This document shows, one piece after another, positions 44,001-54,500 of a stretch of DNA of 64,000 nucleotides; position 1 is the first letter of the stretch; each line of letters begins with the position of its first letter. The position numbers and the translations under genes are program-made. Origin of the DNA: Betaproteobacteria bacterium (GTDB lineage Bacteria; Pseudomonadota; Gammaproteobacteria; Burkholderiales; Burkholderiaceae_C). Where the stretch lies: NCBI GenBank assembly GCA_016868355.1, contig VGHB01000005.1, positions 1-64,000 on the forward strand. The letters run 5' to 3'. The notes under the pieces were generated by a model. That model searched no databases. It was not told where the DNA came from and was given only the letters and a program-made list of their open reading frames with translations.

Positions 44001-45038
44001 TCAATGCTCCTCCCCGTGCGGGTCGGTGATTGAACGCCACAGCAGCACCGGCAAGATGGCGGCAAACACGATCACCTCCTTGAATGCGCTGGCCCAAAAA
44101 GAACCAAAGCTTTCAATCATGCCTACGAAGAGCGCCCCAACCAGGGCCAGCGGATAGCTCGATAAACCTGCAAACACCGCCGCCACAAATCCCTTCAGGC
44201 CAATCAGGAAGCCGGTGTCGTAGAAGACAGTGGTAGTGGGGCTGATGAGCAGGCCCGACAGCGCGCCTATAAAGGCGGCCATGGTGAAGGCGGTACGGCC
44301 AGCACTGGTGCTGGAAATGCCCATCAGGCGCGCGCCGGTGCGGTTGACCGCTGTGGCACGCAGCGATTTACCCAGCAGGGTGTGTTCGAACAAGAACCAC
44401 AAGGCCACGATGAGCACCAGCGAGATGGCGAAGATGATGATGGTCTGCCCGGACAATGTGAGCGCACCCACGCTGAAGCGTTGGTCCCAAAACGGCGGAT
44501 TGCGAAACCCTTCGGCGCCGAAGAAGAACAGTCCCAGGCCCACCAACGCAAAGTGCACGCCCACGGAGACGATCAGCAGCACCAAGACAGTGGCGTCGGC
44601 CAAGGCCTCGTAGGCCAAGCGGTAAATCAGGGTGCCAAAGGGCGTGACCACAGCCAAGGTCAGGGCGGCCTGCACCAACAGGGGCAGTTGTTGCGGCGCA
44701 GCCCAAATGGCAACCCCGCTGATGGCTATGGGAAAGGCCGCCAACTCCACGACCTGCCGCGTCAAGCGCGAGACCGCTTGCCCCTGGCGTATCCCCTTGA
44801 TCACCACACCCACAGCGGTGAGGGCGGTGAGCACCAGCAGGAACCACACCGTCCCGGGCACCTGCCCCATTTGGAACATCGCCAAGGTCAAGGCCCCGAA
44901 AGCCACGAACTCGCCCTGCGGCACAAAGATGACGCGGGTAACGGCGAACACCAGCACGGTGGCCAGCGCCAACAGCGCGTACACCGAGCCGTTGGTCACC
45001 CCATCGAGCGCCAGGATGCTGGCGATCGTCATGTCCAT
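44001..45038 (-). CDS. livH: Branched-chain/aromatic ABC transporter permease LivH
   Basis: A 345-residue inner-membrane permease of the LivH type: [43 protein letters not shown] at the start, [49 protein letters not shown] in the cytoplasmic-loop region, and [36 protein letters not shown] at the end. It is somewhat longer than E. coli LivH, with an extra hydrophobic stretch near residues 95-130. First gene of the liv run; a TetR-type palindrome lies about 55 bp upstream. Confidence 0.92.
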   Translation of the reverse strand: MDMTIASILALDGVTNGSVYALLALATVLVFAVTRVIFVPQGEFVAFGALTLAMFQMGQVPGTVWFLLVLTALTAVGVVIKGIRQGQAVSRLTRQVVELAAFPIAISGVAIWAAPQQLPLLVQAALTLAVVTPFGTLIYRLAYEALADATVLVLLIVSVGVHFALVGLGLFFFGAEGFRNPPFWDQRFSVGALTLSGQTIIIFAISLVLIVALWFLFEHTLLGKSLRATAVNRTGARLMGISSTSAGRTAFTMAAFIGALSGLLISPTTTVFYDTGFLIGLKGFVAAVFAGLSSYPLALVGALFVGMIESFGSFWASAFKEVIVFAAILPVLLWRSITDPHGEEH

Positions 45039-45093
45039 GATGCTTGCGTCTCCTGCTTGCTGGGCCCGTCTTAGGCAGATCTCAATTTATTTA

Positions 45094-45105
45094 CCGACCG
45101 GTCGG
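45094..45105. promoter_or_regulatory. TetR-type operator palindrome upstream of livH
   Basis: Perfect 12-bp palindrome CCGACCGGTCGG, in context TTTACCGACCGGTCGGACG. ACCGACCGGTCGGT-like sites are typical of TetR regulators of acyl-CoA and aromatic catabolism. It lies in the 125-bp gap between the livH start and the end of the thioesterase gene, so it most likely controls livH and the genes after it. No TetR gene is in the window. Confidence 0.6.
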
Positions 45106-45163
45106 ACGATCTTAGCCGGGCCGCCCCAGGATTCGGATGGCGGCTTCGCCGAACAAACCCGCG

Positions 45164-45601
45164 TCAGCTGCAGGCTGCGCGGATGTCCTCCGGTATTTCG
45201 ATGCTGCGAAGGCGGTCCGGGTTCTGAGCATCGCGCACACAGAACACCCGTAACTCGGTGCCTTCGCATATGAGCTCCTGGCCGCGTCGAATGGTGTGGC
45301 GTTGGCGGAAGGTCTTTCGGTGCCACTCCAGGACACAGGTATGCACCTCGAGGTGTTCGCCGTAGGTGGCCGATTTCACAAAGCGGGTGTGGATTTCCAG
45401 AAGCGGTGTCCCGATGATGCCGCGTGTCTTGACCAGTTCTCGCCAAGGCGGGATGCCGCAAGCGACAAAGAAGTGCAGCGAGCTTTGGTCCATCCAACGG
45501 TTGAAGTTGGGGAAGAAGACGATGCCAGCGGGGTCGCAGTCACCAAACTCCACGCGAACGCGGTGGATGTGGGTACGGGGGGTGATGAGGTCTGCGCTCA
45601 T
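45164..45601 (-). CDS. 4-hydroxybenzoyl-CoA thioesterase family protein
   Basis: A 145-residue hotdog-fold acyl-CoA thioesterase. The active-site segment HRVRVEFGDCDPAGIVFFPNFNRWMDQSSLHFF contains the conserved Asp of DxxGIVFFPNF. GTPLLEIHTRFVKSATYGEHLEV follows. Hydrolyses an aromatic or short acyl-CoA thioester; the substrate is unknown. It overlaps the enoyl-CoA hydratase stop by ATGA (45598-45601), so the two are translationally coupled. Confidence 0.88.
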   Translation of the reverse strand: MSADLITPRTHIHRVRVEFGDCDPAGIVFFPNFNRWMDQSSLHFFVACGIPPWRELVKTRGIIGTPLLEIHTRFVKSATYGEHLEVHTCVLEWHRKTFRQRHTIRRGQELICEGTELRVFCVRDAQNPDRLRSIEIPEDIRAACS

Positions 45602-46440
45602 GACTTGAGCACCTTGCCCGCGCGGCCTTCTAAAAAGGCCTTGAGCCGTTCTTGCGCCTGTGGGGTGCTTTGAGCAGTGGCTGCCATCAGCGACTCGGTA
45701 AACAGGCCCAAGGCTTGGGCCTGGTCGGCTATGCGGGGCAGGGCCTGCATCACCGCGTAGTTGCTCATTTGCGCATTGGTGGCCATGCGCTGGGCCAGAG
45801 CCATGCCCTGCTCCAGGCCTTTGCCTTGGCTGACCACATATTGCACCAGACCCACTTGCAGGCCTTCCTGGGCGTCGTACACCCGGCCGGTCAGCATCAG
45901 GTCGGTCATGCGGGCCACACCCATCAAGCGTGGAATACGGGCCGACCCGCCCCCGCCCACAAAGATGCCGCGCTGGCCTTCGGGAAGTCCGAAATAGGCC
46001 GATTCCTCGGCCACGCGGATGTGGCAGGCGCTGGCCAATTCAAGGCCGCCACCCACCACCGCACCATGAAGCACCGCCACCACCGGTACAGGGCCAAACT
46101 GGATGGCGTCGAAGGCTGCATGCCACATGCGCGAGTGCTGAACCGCGCTGTCGATGTCGCGCGCCACCACTTCGGACAGGTCCAAGCCAGCACAAAAGTG
46201 GCTGCCTTCGCCGCTGAGCATCACCGCGCGCACGCCTTCGGGCATATTCACGAAGACCGTGTGCAGCTGCTGGATGAAGGCGTCGGACAAGGCATTGCGC
46301 TTGGCCGGACGATTGAGCTGCAGGTGTAGCACAGGGCCGGCGCGGTTGATGCGCAACAACTCGAGCGTGGCCAACAGACCCTCAACCGGCTGTTCGGGCG
46401 GGTGCTTTGGGGCGGCGGCTTCAGCGGTGGTGGCGTTCAT
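45598..46440 (-). CDS. Enoyl-CoA hydratase/isomerase family protein
   Basis: A 280-residue crotonase-fold protein. Oxyanion-hole segments are LSGEGSHFCAGLDLSEV and HGAVVGGGLELASACHIRVAEESAYFGLPEGQRGIFVGGGGSARIPRLMG; MLTGRVYDAQEGLQVGLVQYVV follows. The acidic residue in LPEGQRG corresponds to one catalytic Glu of hydratases; the second position is in a Gly-rich GGGGS stretch, so the exact reaction is uncertain. It is coupled to the thioesterase, which suggests a CoA-thioester aromatic or fatty acid route. The first 25 residues are non-conserved. Confidence 0.88.
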   Translation of the reverse strand: MNATTAEAAAPKHPPEQPVEGLLATLELLRINRAGPVLHLQLNRPAKRNALSDAFIQQLHTVFVNMPEGVRAVMLSGEGSHFCAGLDLSEVVARDIDSAVQHSRMWHAAFDAIQFGPVPVVAVLHGAVVGGGLELASACHIRVAEESAYFGLPEGQRGIFVGGGGSARIPRLMGVARMTDLMLTGRVYDAQEGLQVGLVQYVVSQGKGLEQGMALAQRMATNAQMSNYAVMQALPRIADQAQALGLFTESLMAATAQSTPQAQERLKAFLEGRAGKVLKS

Positions 46441-46490
46441 AGGGGCTTGATGCAGGAGGCGGGATGCAACACCAACAATCTTCAGCCCTA

Positions 46491-46515
46491 ATTTATTTCA
46501 GTTTCTGAAATAAAT
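46491..46515. promoter_or_regulatory. 25-bp perfect inverted repeat upstream of the enoyl-CoA hydratase gene
   Basis: Arms ATTTATTTCAG and CTGAAATAAAT around a TTT spacer, without mismatch, in an AT-rich island within GC-rich DNA. It lies 51 bp upstream of the leftward hydratase start (46440) and 25 bp beyond the end of the leftward DUF885 gene. The symmetry suits a dimeric repressor of MarR or TetR type; the MarR gene at 41013-41447 is a candidate. It could also act as a terminator-like hairpin for the DUF885 transcript. Confidence 0.65.
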
Positions 46516-46539
46516 CCAGCTGGTCAGCCGGCAGATGGG

Positions 46540-48411
46540 CTAGCGCGATCGCTGCGCGGCTATCCATGCACCCATGTGGGCCTCTAGCACCTGCAGCGGT
46601 ACCGAGCCGGTGGACAGAACCGCGTCGTTGAAGTCCCGCACATCGAAGCCCGATCCCAGCGCCTGCTCGGCCAGGCGGCGCAAGCCACTGATGCGCAGCT
46701 GTCCAATCTTGTACGCCAAGGCCTGCCCCGGCGTACCGATGTAGCGGTCAATTTCGTTGACGATGTCTTGCTCAGTCTTGGCCGCGTTGGCCCTGAAGTA
46801 CGCGATCGCTTGCTCTCGGCTCCAGCCCTTGGCGTGCATGCCGGTATCCACCACCAGGCGCACGGCACGCCACATCTCATACACCAACTGGCCGAAGCGA
46901 TCATACGGGTCGTCATACAAACCCATGTCGTAGCCCAGCTGCTCGGCATACAAACCCCAGCCCTCGCTGTAGGCCACGAAGTAGGCAGTGCGGCGGAAGG
47001 TGGGCGCGTCGGGCAGTTCCAGGCCCAGTGCGAACTGGTGGTGGTGGCCCGGTACGGCTTCATGCAGGGTCAGTGGCACCATCTCCCATGTGGGTCGCAT
47101 TTCGGGCCGGTATAGGTTGACGTAGTAGTAGCCCGCGCGGCTGCCGTCTTGTGCACCCGGTTGGTAATAGGCGGTGGTGGCGTCCGGCGCTTGATGGTCG
47201 GGAATCGGGCGCACGCCATAGGGCAGGCGGGGAAGTTTTCGAAACACCTTGACCATCTGCGGGTCAACCCGCTTGGATACCGCTTCGTAGGCGGCAAAGA
47301 GTTCCGCAGGAGTTTTCTTGTAAAAGCGCGGGTTGGTGCGCAAGTCGGCAAAGAAGGCCTCCAGGGTGCCGCTGAAGCCGGTCTCGGCCCTGACCTTTTC
47401 CATTTCTGCACGGATACGGGCCACCTCCGACAAACCCGTCTCGTGAATGGCATCCACATCCAGCGTCGTCGTGGTGTAGGACCGCGCGAGAAAACGGTAA
47501 TAGGCCGGTCCATCGGGCCGCGCGGTGGCGGCAATCGTCTCGCGTGTCTTGGGTAGGTATTCCTCGTTGAAGTACTTCGCAAATGCGGCATAGGAGGGCA
47601 CCACCCGATCCCGGATGAGTTCCTGCGCCTGGCGCGCCAGAGCCTCGCGTTCGTCCGCGGGCATACCAGCTGGAAAACGTTTGAAGGGCCGATAGAAGGG
47701 GCTCAGGGTCGGGTCGGCCACGACCTGCGCAGCCAGCTGCGCGGGCACGCGCTGCATCAACACCCGCGGCGGCACGACGCCGGCCTTCACGCCTTCGCGC
47801 ATCAGCGCCACATGCTGCTCCAGGTACAGGGGCAGCGATGACAGGCGCTGAAGGTAGCGCCGGTAGTGAGGCGCAGTGGAAAAACGCAGGAGCTCGGCGA
47901 TCTGGTCGGCCGTTTGGGGCCCTGACTGGTGGCCTACGGGCTGCAGGTGTTCGCCAAACCGCTGCCGGTCCACCGACTCCTGCTGCAGCCATTCAAAGGT
48001 ATCGTAGTTCAACTGATCGGCAGCCGACAACCGATGCCTTGGAATGGCCTTGAGCCGCAGCAGCGCCTGCCGGTCGGCCGCTGCGCGGGCAGCGATGGCC
48101 TGCAGGCTCATATCGGTCCAGCGGTCGGCACCGCGAGGGTCACCGAAATACGCGGCCTGCTCGGGGTGCTCGCGCAAGCGGCGATCCCACTACTGGTCAA
48201 ACAGCTGACGCAGGGCGCGTGTGGCCGCGGGGTCGGGCGCAGTGGCCTTGGACCCCGCAGCCGTGGTCAGCGAGGTGGCGCCGGTGGCAAGCGCCTGGGC
48301 CGCCACTTCGCCCACCATCAGCGGCGCCGCAAGCGCGAAGGCAAGTCCCGGCAGAGACACCTTCGCACGAGGCCAACAGCCGGCTATGCGGGACTTCAGA
48401 TGTTCATGCAT
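46540..48411 (-). pseudogene. DUF885 family exported hydrolase gene with an in-frame amber stop
   Basis: The gene begins MHEHLKSRIAGCW with a signal peptide (about residues 15-38) after AGGAGG, and runs to ALRQLFDQ. There TAG (48190-48192) interrupts it, and the same frame continues WDRRLREHPEQAAYFGDPRG. The rest, about 550 residues, is a complete DUF885 protein with the metallopeptidase-like HEAVPGHHHQFAL motif and YSEGWGLYAEQLGYDMGLY. Homologues usually have an aromatic residue (Tyr) at the interrupted position, so a single base change is likely. Internal initiation at MREHPEQ would give a form without a signal peptide. The gene is probably inactive, unless amber readthrough occurs. Confidence 0.85.
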
Positions 48412-48470
48412 GGGTGCCTCCTGCCATGACACCCGGATTCTGAACCCGCAGAGGCCCTCAGGCGTGGCCT

Positions 48471-49979
48471 TCAGCGCCCCCAGCGGGCATCACGCCCCTG
48501 GTGCGGCCCGCGCGGCTTTTGGTCGCCGAAGCGGGCTCGGCCAGCGCCCGGTGCCGCCCCACGGCGAGTGTCGGGGCCGGTATGACCCTGGCCGGCATGG
48601 CCCTGGCCGTCAGGCCGCGCAAAGCCCTGGCCCGCGGGACGACCGTAGCCAGAACCCTCATGCCGCGGGCGGCCCGAATGGTGGGGTGCAGGACGGCCGC
48701 CGTAGCGCTGGCCCGGATGGCCCGGGCTGCCGTGGCCAACACGTGGCCCGGGTCGCCCGCGGTGCTCGCCGCCAGCCCCGCGCAGGGCACCCATGAAGAT
48801 GCGCGGCTCGGGCTGTTGGGGCTCAAGGCCGGTGACCTGGGCCACGGGGATGGGCTGTGTGGTGAACTGCTGAATACGCTTGACCATCGAGATATCACGC
48901 CGCTCAGCCAACGTCACCGCCAACCCATTGCGGCCAGCCCGACCAGTGCGGCCAATGCGGTGCACATAGTCTTCTGCCTTCATCGGCATGCCGTAATTGA
49001 TCACGTGGCTGATGGAGGGCACATCAATGCCGCGTGCGGCCACATCCGTGGCGACCAACACGCGCAGCTGACGGGTGCGCAAGCCCTGCAACACGCGGTT
49101 GCGACGGCCCTGTGGCATGCCACCATGCAGCGAAGCCACACGGTGGCCAAACTCGGCCAGGCGGTCGGCCAGCCAATCGGCGTCTTGCTGGGTGCTGGTG
49201 AACACCACCGCCTGGTCCACTTCGCGGTCGGCCAAAAGGTGGTCCAAGAGCGCATCCTTGTGTTGGCGGCTGTCAGCCCAATGCAGGCGTTGCTCGATGC
49301 TGGCGTGCGTGTCTGTGTGGTGCGCCACCTGCACGGTCTGCGCTTCGGGCTTCAGCAATTCTTCGGCCAGGCGGCCTACGTGGCCAGCGAAGGTGGCACT
49401 GAACATCACGGTTTGGCGAGCAACCGGAGTCTGTTCGGCGATGTGACGAATGTCGTCGATGAAGCCCATGTCGAGCATGCGGTCGGCTTCGTCAAGCACC
49501 AGCATCTCCAGGTTGTCCAAAACGCACTTGCCACTGCCCAGGTGGTCGATCAGGCGGCCCGGAGTGGCAATCACCACATCCAACGGGCCGCGCAGCGCCT
49601 TCAGTTGCGCGCCATAGGGCACGCCGCCCACCACCGTGGCCACGCGCAAGCCCTGCACATGCTTGCCATAGGCGGTGAAGGCCTTGGCCACTTGCATGGC
49701 CAGCTCCCGCGTGGGCGCCAGCACCAGTACGCGCGGGCCGTGCACCAAGCCCTTCTCACGCCGCTTGCTGGCGTCACCCCGTGCCTCAAGGATGCGCTGC
49801 AGCGCGGGCAGGGCAAAGGCAGCGGTCTTGCCGCTGCCTGTTTGGCTGCTGACCTTGAGGTCCAAACGGCTCAGGCCCATGGGGATGGCCTGTTGCTGTA
49901 CCTCGGTGGCCTGTTCATAACCAGCATTGGCCAAGGCGCGGGACAGGGCGGGGGCCAGGCCCAGATTTTCAAAAGACAT
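48471..49979 (-). CDS. rhlE: DEAD-box ATP-dependent RNA helicase RhlE
   Basis: A 502-residue RNA helicase. Q motif SFENLGLAPALSRALANAGYEQATEVQQQAIP; motif I SQTGSGKTAAFALP; Ia PTRELAMQV; DEAD box LVLDEADRMLDMGF; SAT in MFSATF; VATDVAARGIDVPSISHVINYGMP; HRIGRTGRAGR. After about residue 390 comes a long Gly/Arg/His/Pro-rich basic tail (GGEHRGRPGPRVGHGSPGH...), typical for RNA binding in this family. The start is set at 49979 because the upstream 80 codons, though open, are unconserved. Acts in ribosome assembly or mRNA decay. Confidence 0.93.
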   Translation of the reverse strand: MSFENLGLAPALSRALANAGYEQATEVQQQAIPMGLSRLDLKVSSQTGSGKTAAFALPALQRILEARGDASKRREKGLVHGPRVLVLAPTRELAMQVAKAFTAYGKHVQGLRVATVVGGVPYGAQLKALRGPLDVVIATPGRLIDHLGSGKCVLDNLEMLVLDEADRMLDMGFIDDIRHIAEQTPVARQTVMFSATFAGHVGRLAEELLKPEAQTVQVAHHTDTHASIEQRLHWADSRQHKDALLDHLLADREVDQAVVFTSTQQDADWLADRLAEFGHRVASLHGGMPQGRRNRVLQGLRTRQLRVLVATDVAARGIDVPSISHVINYGMPMKAEDYVHRIGRTGRAGRNGLAVTLAERRDISMVKRIQQFTTQPIPVAQVTGLEPQQPEPRIFMGALRGAGGEHRGRPGPRVGHGSPGHPGQRYGGRPAPHHSGRPRHEGSGYGRPAGQGFARPDGQGHAGQGHTGPDTRRGAAPGAGRARFGDQKPRGPHQGRDARWGR

Positions 49980-50306
49980 GAATTTCCAATCAAACAAGCA
50001 ACACACGCCAGCCTGGCTTTCCTGCGCCAGGCACGAGTTAAACGGGCCAACACAATGCGTGGGACGGCCCGCAGGTGAAGTCGCGAAAATGGAGGTAAGG
50101 TCCGGCGGACGTTCCAGGTACACGCTGTGGAACAAAGTCCGGGCCGGGACCGGTGGGTCCGAAGCGACGGCATCGCCGCCGACCTGCACCCGGGAGTGTC
50201 GGCTGAGCATCGTTTGCACGATGAGGCCGAATGGTCAGAGGGGACGAGAAGTGCGGAGTTTACTCTGAATCACGCCGCCGTGCATCAGTGCCGATACAGT
50301 TAGGCA
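49980..50306. other. Divergent control region with rhlE leader hairpin
   Basis: 327 bp between rhlE (leftward) and the efflux pump operon (rightward). In the rhlE leader a hairpin GCCTGGC (50011-50017) / GCCAGGC (50026-50032) with an 8-base loop lies 32-53 bp before the ATG. Long structured leaders are known for cold-induced helicase genes, but no other evidence links them here. No clear promoter hexamers or coding sequence could be supported. Confidence 0.45.
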
Positions 50307-51539
50307 ATGACTGCGCGTACAAACCAACTGGTGGCCACCTTCGGCCTGATGGGGGCGCTGCTGGGGCTTGCGGGCTGCGGCGGTTCAGGTGAGAACAAGG
50401 CTGCGCCGGCTGCGCCCGCAGCCAACGCAGGGGCCAGCGGTGCAGCGGCAGCGCCAGCACCTCCGCCGCCGGCGGTCGGTGTGGTCAAGGTCGTGCCCGC
50501 CGATGTGGGCCTGCTGACCGAATTGCCTGGCCGCACCGAGCCCTCAAGGGTGGCACAGGTGCGCGCGCGCGCTGTGGGCATCCTGACCACACGCCGTTTC
50601 GAAGAAGGCCGCGACGTACAGGCAGGCCAGTTGCTGTTCACCATCGACCCTGCACCGTACGAGGCGGCCCTGGCCAGCGCCCAAGCGCAGTTGGCGCGCG
50701 CCCAAGCCTCCCTGATGCAGGCTCAAGCCAATGCCGACCGCGCCAAGCCTCTGCTGGAAGCCAAAGCCATCAGCGAGCAAGAGTCTGTCAGCGCACAAGC
50801 CGCACGCCAACAGGCGCTGGCTGAGGTAGCCGCCGCGCGGGCAGCGGTTCAGACGGCTGAACTGAATCTGGGGCATGCCAGCGTGGTCGCACCCATTGCG
50901 GGTCGCGTTGGTCGGGCCCTGGTCACCGAAGGAGCCTTGGTGGGCCAAGGTGAAGCCACTCCACTGGCGCTCATTCAACAGGTTGACCCCTTGTATGTGA
51001 ATTTCACACAGCCCGCAGCCGACGTTCTGCGCCTGCGCGCGGCCATCGCGCGCGGCCAGTTCAAGCAAGCTGGCCCCGATGCGGCAGCCGTGACCCTGCA
51101 CCTGGAGGACGGCAGCACCCATCCCCTGCCTGGCAAGCTGCTGTTTTCAGACCTCAGCGTCGACCCGACGACCGGACAGATCAGCTTGCGCGCCATCGTG
51201 CCCAACCCCAGGAAAACGCTGCTGCCTGGCTTGTTTGTTCGGGTGCGGGTGGAACAGGCCCAGGCCACGGGCGCGATACTGCTGCCCCAACAGGCGGTCA
51301 GCCGTGGCCCCCAAGGGGACACGGTTCGCGTGGTGGGCGAGGACGGCATGGTGGACATTCGCCCGGTAAAGGTCGGCCCTGCGCGCGGCGGCCAGTGGGT
51401 GGTGCTGGAAGGCCTGAAAGCCGAAGAACAGGTGATGGTCGACGGCTTCCAAAAGCTGCGTGGCCGCGGGCCGGTCAAGCCGGTGCCCTGGACGCCCGCT
51501 ACCCCAGCCGCCCCAGCCGGGCCGCCGGGCCAAGGCTAG
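50307..51539 (+). CDS. RND efflux pump periplasmic adaptor (membrane fusion protein)
   Basis: A 410-residue AcrA/MexA-type adaptor. The N-terminal lipoprotein signal ends in LLGLAGCGGSG (lipobox Cys near residue 23), followed by a Pro/Ala linker. The lipoyl/hairpin part includes LTELPGRTEPSRVAQVRARAVGILTTRRFEEGRDVQAGQLLFTIDPAPYEAALASAQAQLARAQASL. Beta-barrel and membrane-proximal parts run to VLEGLKAEEQVMVDGFQKLRGRGPVKPVPW. It bridges the inner-membrane transporter and the outer-membrane channel encoded next, 9 bp downstream. No regulator gene is adjacent. Confidence 0.95.
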   Translation: MTARTNQLVATFGLMGALLGLAGCGGSGENKAAPAAPAANAGASGAAAAPAPPPPAVGVVKVVPADVGLLTELPGRTEPSRVAQVRARAVGILTTRRFEEGRDVQAGQLLFTIDPAPYEAALASAQAQLARAQASLMQAQANADRAKPLLEAKAISEQESVSAQAARQQALAEVAAARAAVQTAELNLGHASVVAPIAGRVGRALVTEGALVGQGEATPLALIQQVDPLYVNFTQPAADVLRLRAAIARGQFKQAGPDAAAVTLHLEDGSTHPLPGKLLFSDLSVDPTTGQISLRAIVPNPRKTLLPGLFVRVRVEQAQATGAILLPQQAVSRGPQGDTVRVVGEDGMVDIRPVKVGPARGGQWVVLEGLKAEEQVMVDGFQKLRGRGPVKPVPWTPATPAAPAGPPGQG

Positions 51540-51548
51540 GAGCGGCAA

Positions 51549-54500
51549 ATGGCGCCGTTCTTCATCAACCGCCCGGTCTTCGCCTGGGTCATTGCGCTGT
51601 TCATCTTGGTGGGTGGTGGTGTGGCGGTCACGCAGTTGCCCATTGCGCAGTACCCGCCAGTGGCCCCACCTTCGATTTCGCTGAACGTCAGCTACCCCGG
51701 TGCGTCGGCCACCACCCTTGAAAATACCGTCATCGCCCTGATTGAACGGGAGATGAACGGGTCGCCAGGCCTGGTTTATATGGAATCCGTGGCGCAGGCC
51801 AATGGTTCGGGCTCCATCACCTTGAGCTACGAACCTGGCACCAGCCCCGATCTGGCGCAGGTGGATGTGCAGAACCGCTTGGCGCGGGCCTCACCGCGCC
51901 TGCCGGCTGCCGTCACGCAACAGGGCATCCGCGTGGACAAAGCCAACCCGAACTTTTTGTTGTTCGTGGTGCTGTCTTCGGAGAACCCTGCTTTCGACCC
52001 AGTGGCTCTAGGCGACTACGCCGCGCGCACCGTACTGCCCGAAATACAGCGCGTGCCCGGGGTTGGCCAGGCCAACCTCTTCGGAACTGAACGGGCCATG
52101 CGGATTTGGGTGGATCCGGCCAAGCTGCAGGGCTACCGGCTATCGATGCTGGATGTGAACACCGCCATCGCTCAACAGAACATTCAAGTGACGTCGGGCT
52201 CGTTGGGCGAGCAGCCTGCGCTGCCCACTCAGCTGGTCAGCGCCACGGTGACGGTGCAAGGGCAGCTCAGCTCTGTGGGCCAGTTCGGCAATATCGTGCT
52301 GCGCGCCAACCCCGACGGTTCAGCGGTTCGGCTGCGCGATGTAGCCCGCGTTGAACTGGGTGCACAAAGCTATTCACTGCGCACCAGGCTCAATGGTGAG
52401 CCATCGGCGGGCATGTCGGTGCAGTTGGCCTCGGGTGCCAACGCACTAGAAACGGCTGACGCCATCCGCACCAAGCTCACCCAAGTCGAGCAGTTCTTCC
52501 CCCCTGGCGTCAAAGCCACGATCCCCTTCGATGGGTCGCTGTTCATCCGCATCTCCATCGAGCAGGTTGCCAAGACGCTGATCGAAGCGGTGGCGCTGGT
52601 GTTCATCGTGATGTTCCTGTTTCTGCAGAATATTCGCTACACCATCATCCCCACACTGGTGGTTCCGGTTTGTCTGCTGGGCACCTTCGCTGCGCTGCTG
52701 GCCATGGGCTTTTCGATCAACGTGCTGACCATGTTCGGCATGGTGCTGGTGATCGGTATCGTGGTGGATGACGCCATCGTCGTGGTGGAAAATGTTGAGC
52801 GCATCATGAGCGAAGAGGGCTTAAGCCCCCGCGCGGCCACCCAAAAGGCAATGACGCAGATCAGCAGCGCCATCGTGGGTGTGACCGTAGTGCTGGTGTC
52901 GGTGTTCATTCCGCTGGCGTTTTTCAGTGGTGCCATCGGCAATATCTACCGTCAGTTTGCTGCCGTGATGGTCACGGCCATACTGTTGTCGGCCTTCCTG
53001 GCGCTGAGCTTTTCGCCCGCCTTGTGCGCCACCTTGCTCAAGCCGGTGCAAGCCGGTCACCACCATGCCAAGGGCGGCTTCTTTGGCTGGTTCAACCGTG
53101 GCTACTCCCGTGCGGCTCGCGGCTATGAAAGCGTGGTAGCGCGCATGCTGCGTAACTGCTGGCGCTACATGGTGATCTACGCGGCAGTCATCGGCGCAGC
53201 GGCGGTGATGTACACCCGGCTGCCCACGGCCTTCGTGCCCAACGAGGACCAGGGCAATATTCTGATCAACGTGCTGTTGCCCCCAGGCGCCACCCAGGAA
53301 CGCACCCTGGGGGTGATAAAGCAGGTTGAAGGAGTGATGCTCAAGCAGCCCGAGGTCAAAGCCATGACCAGCGTGCTGGGCTTCAACTTCTCAGGCTCGG
53401 GACAAAACTCAGCGCTGAACTTTGTGGCCTTGAAGGATTGGGACGAACGGCCCGACCCCGAACAGTCGGCCCAAGCCCTGGTCAAGCGCGCGCAGGGCAT
53501 GCTGGCGGGCATTCGAGATGCATTCATCTTCGTGGTGAGCCCTCCGCCCATCCGCGAGCTCGGCCGAGCCAACGGCTTTGCCTTTCGCCTGCAAGACCGT
53601 GCTGGTGTTGGGCGCGAGGTGCTGCTGCAGGCGCGAAACCAGCTGCTCGGCGAAGCCCAGAAGAGCCCGTTGCTCAACGCCGTGCGACCCGACGGCCTGG
53701 AAGACGCTGCACAGGTGGAACTGCAGATCGACCGCGACCGAGCCGCTGCGTTGGGGGTGAGTTTTGCTGCCATCAATACTGCCTTGGGCACATCTCTGGG
53801 TTCGGCCTACATCAACGACTTCTTGAACGCCGGCCGGGTGCAGCGCGTGGTGGTGCAAGCTGACGCAGCGGCCCGCATGGAGCCCGAAGACCTGTTGGCC
53901 CTGCCGGTGTTGAACAACCGTGGTGAAAGCGCCCCTTTGGCGGCCTTTGCCAGCACCCGCTGGGTGACCGGCGCCATGCAGGCCGTTCGCTACAACGGCT
54001 ACCCAGCGATGCGCATCGCCGGCGAGCCGGCCAAAGGGGTCAGCACCGGTGAGGCCATCGCTGAAATGGAGCGCATAGCTTCCCAACTGCCTAAGGGTGT
54101 GGGTTATGAGTGGACCGGGCTGGCCCGTGAAGAAAAGATCAGCGGGGCGACCGCCTATCTGCTTTTCTTCTTCTCGCTATTAGCTGTGTTCTTGTGCTTG
54201 GCTGCCCTGTACGAAAGCTGGTCGATTCCCCTGGCGGTGATCTTGGTGGTGCCTTTGGGCGTTCTGGGCACGGTGGCGGCCACGATGATGCGCGGTCTTG
54301 AAAACGATGTGTTCTTCAAGGTTGGCATGATCACCATCATCGGACTGTCGGCCAAGAACGCGGTGCTGATCATTGAGTTCGCCAAAGATCTGCATGCGCA
54401 GGGCAAGGACTTGGTAGCCTCGGTCTTGGAAGCCGCGCATCTGCGTTTGCGGCCCATCATCATGACCTCACTGGCCTTCATCCTGGGGGTGATGCCCCTG

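Noticed and set aside
48190-48192. TAG in the DUF885 gene as a recoded selenocysteine or special amino acid
   Set aside because: It is near the N-terminus, not at an active site, and the tRNA(Sec) here does not read UAG; a point mutation is simpler.
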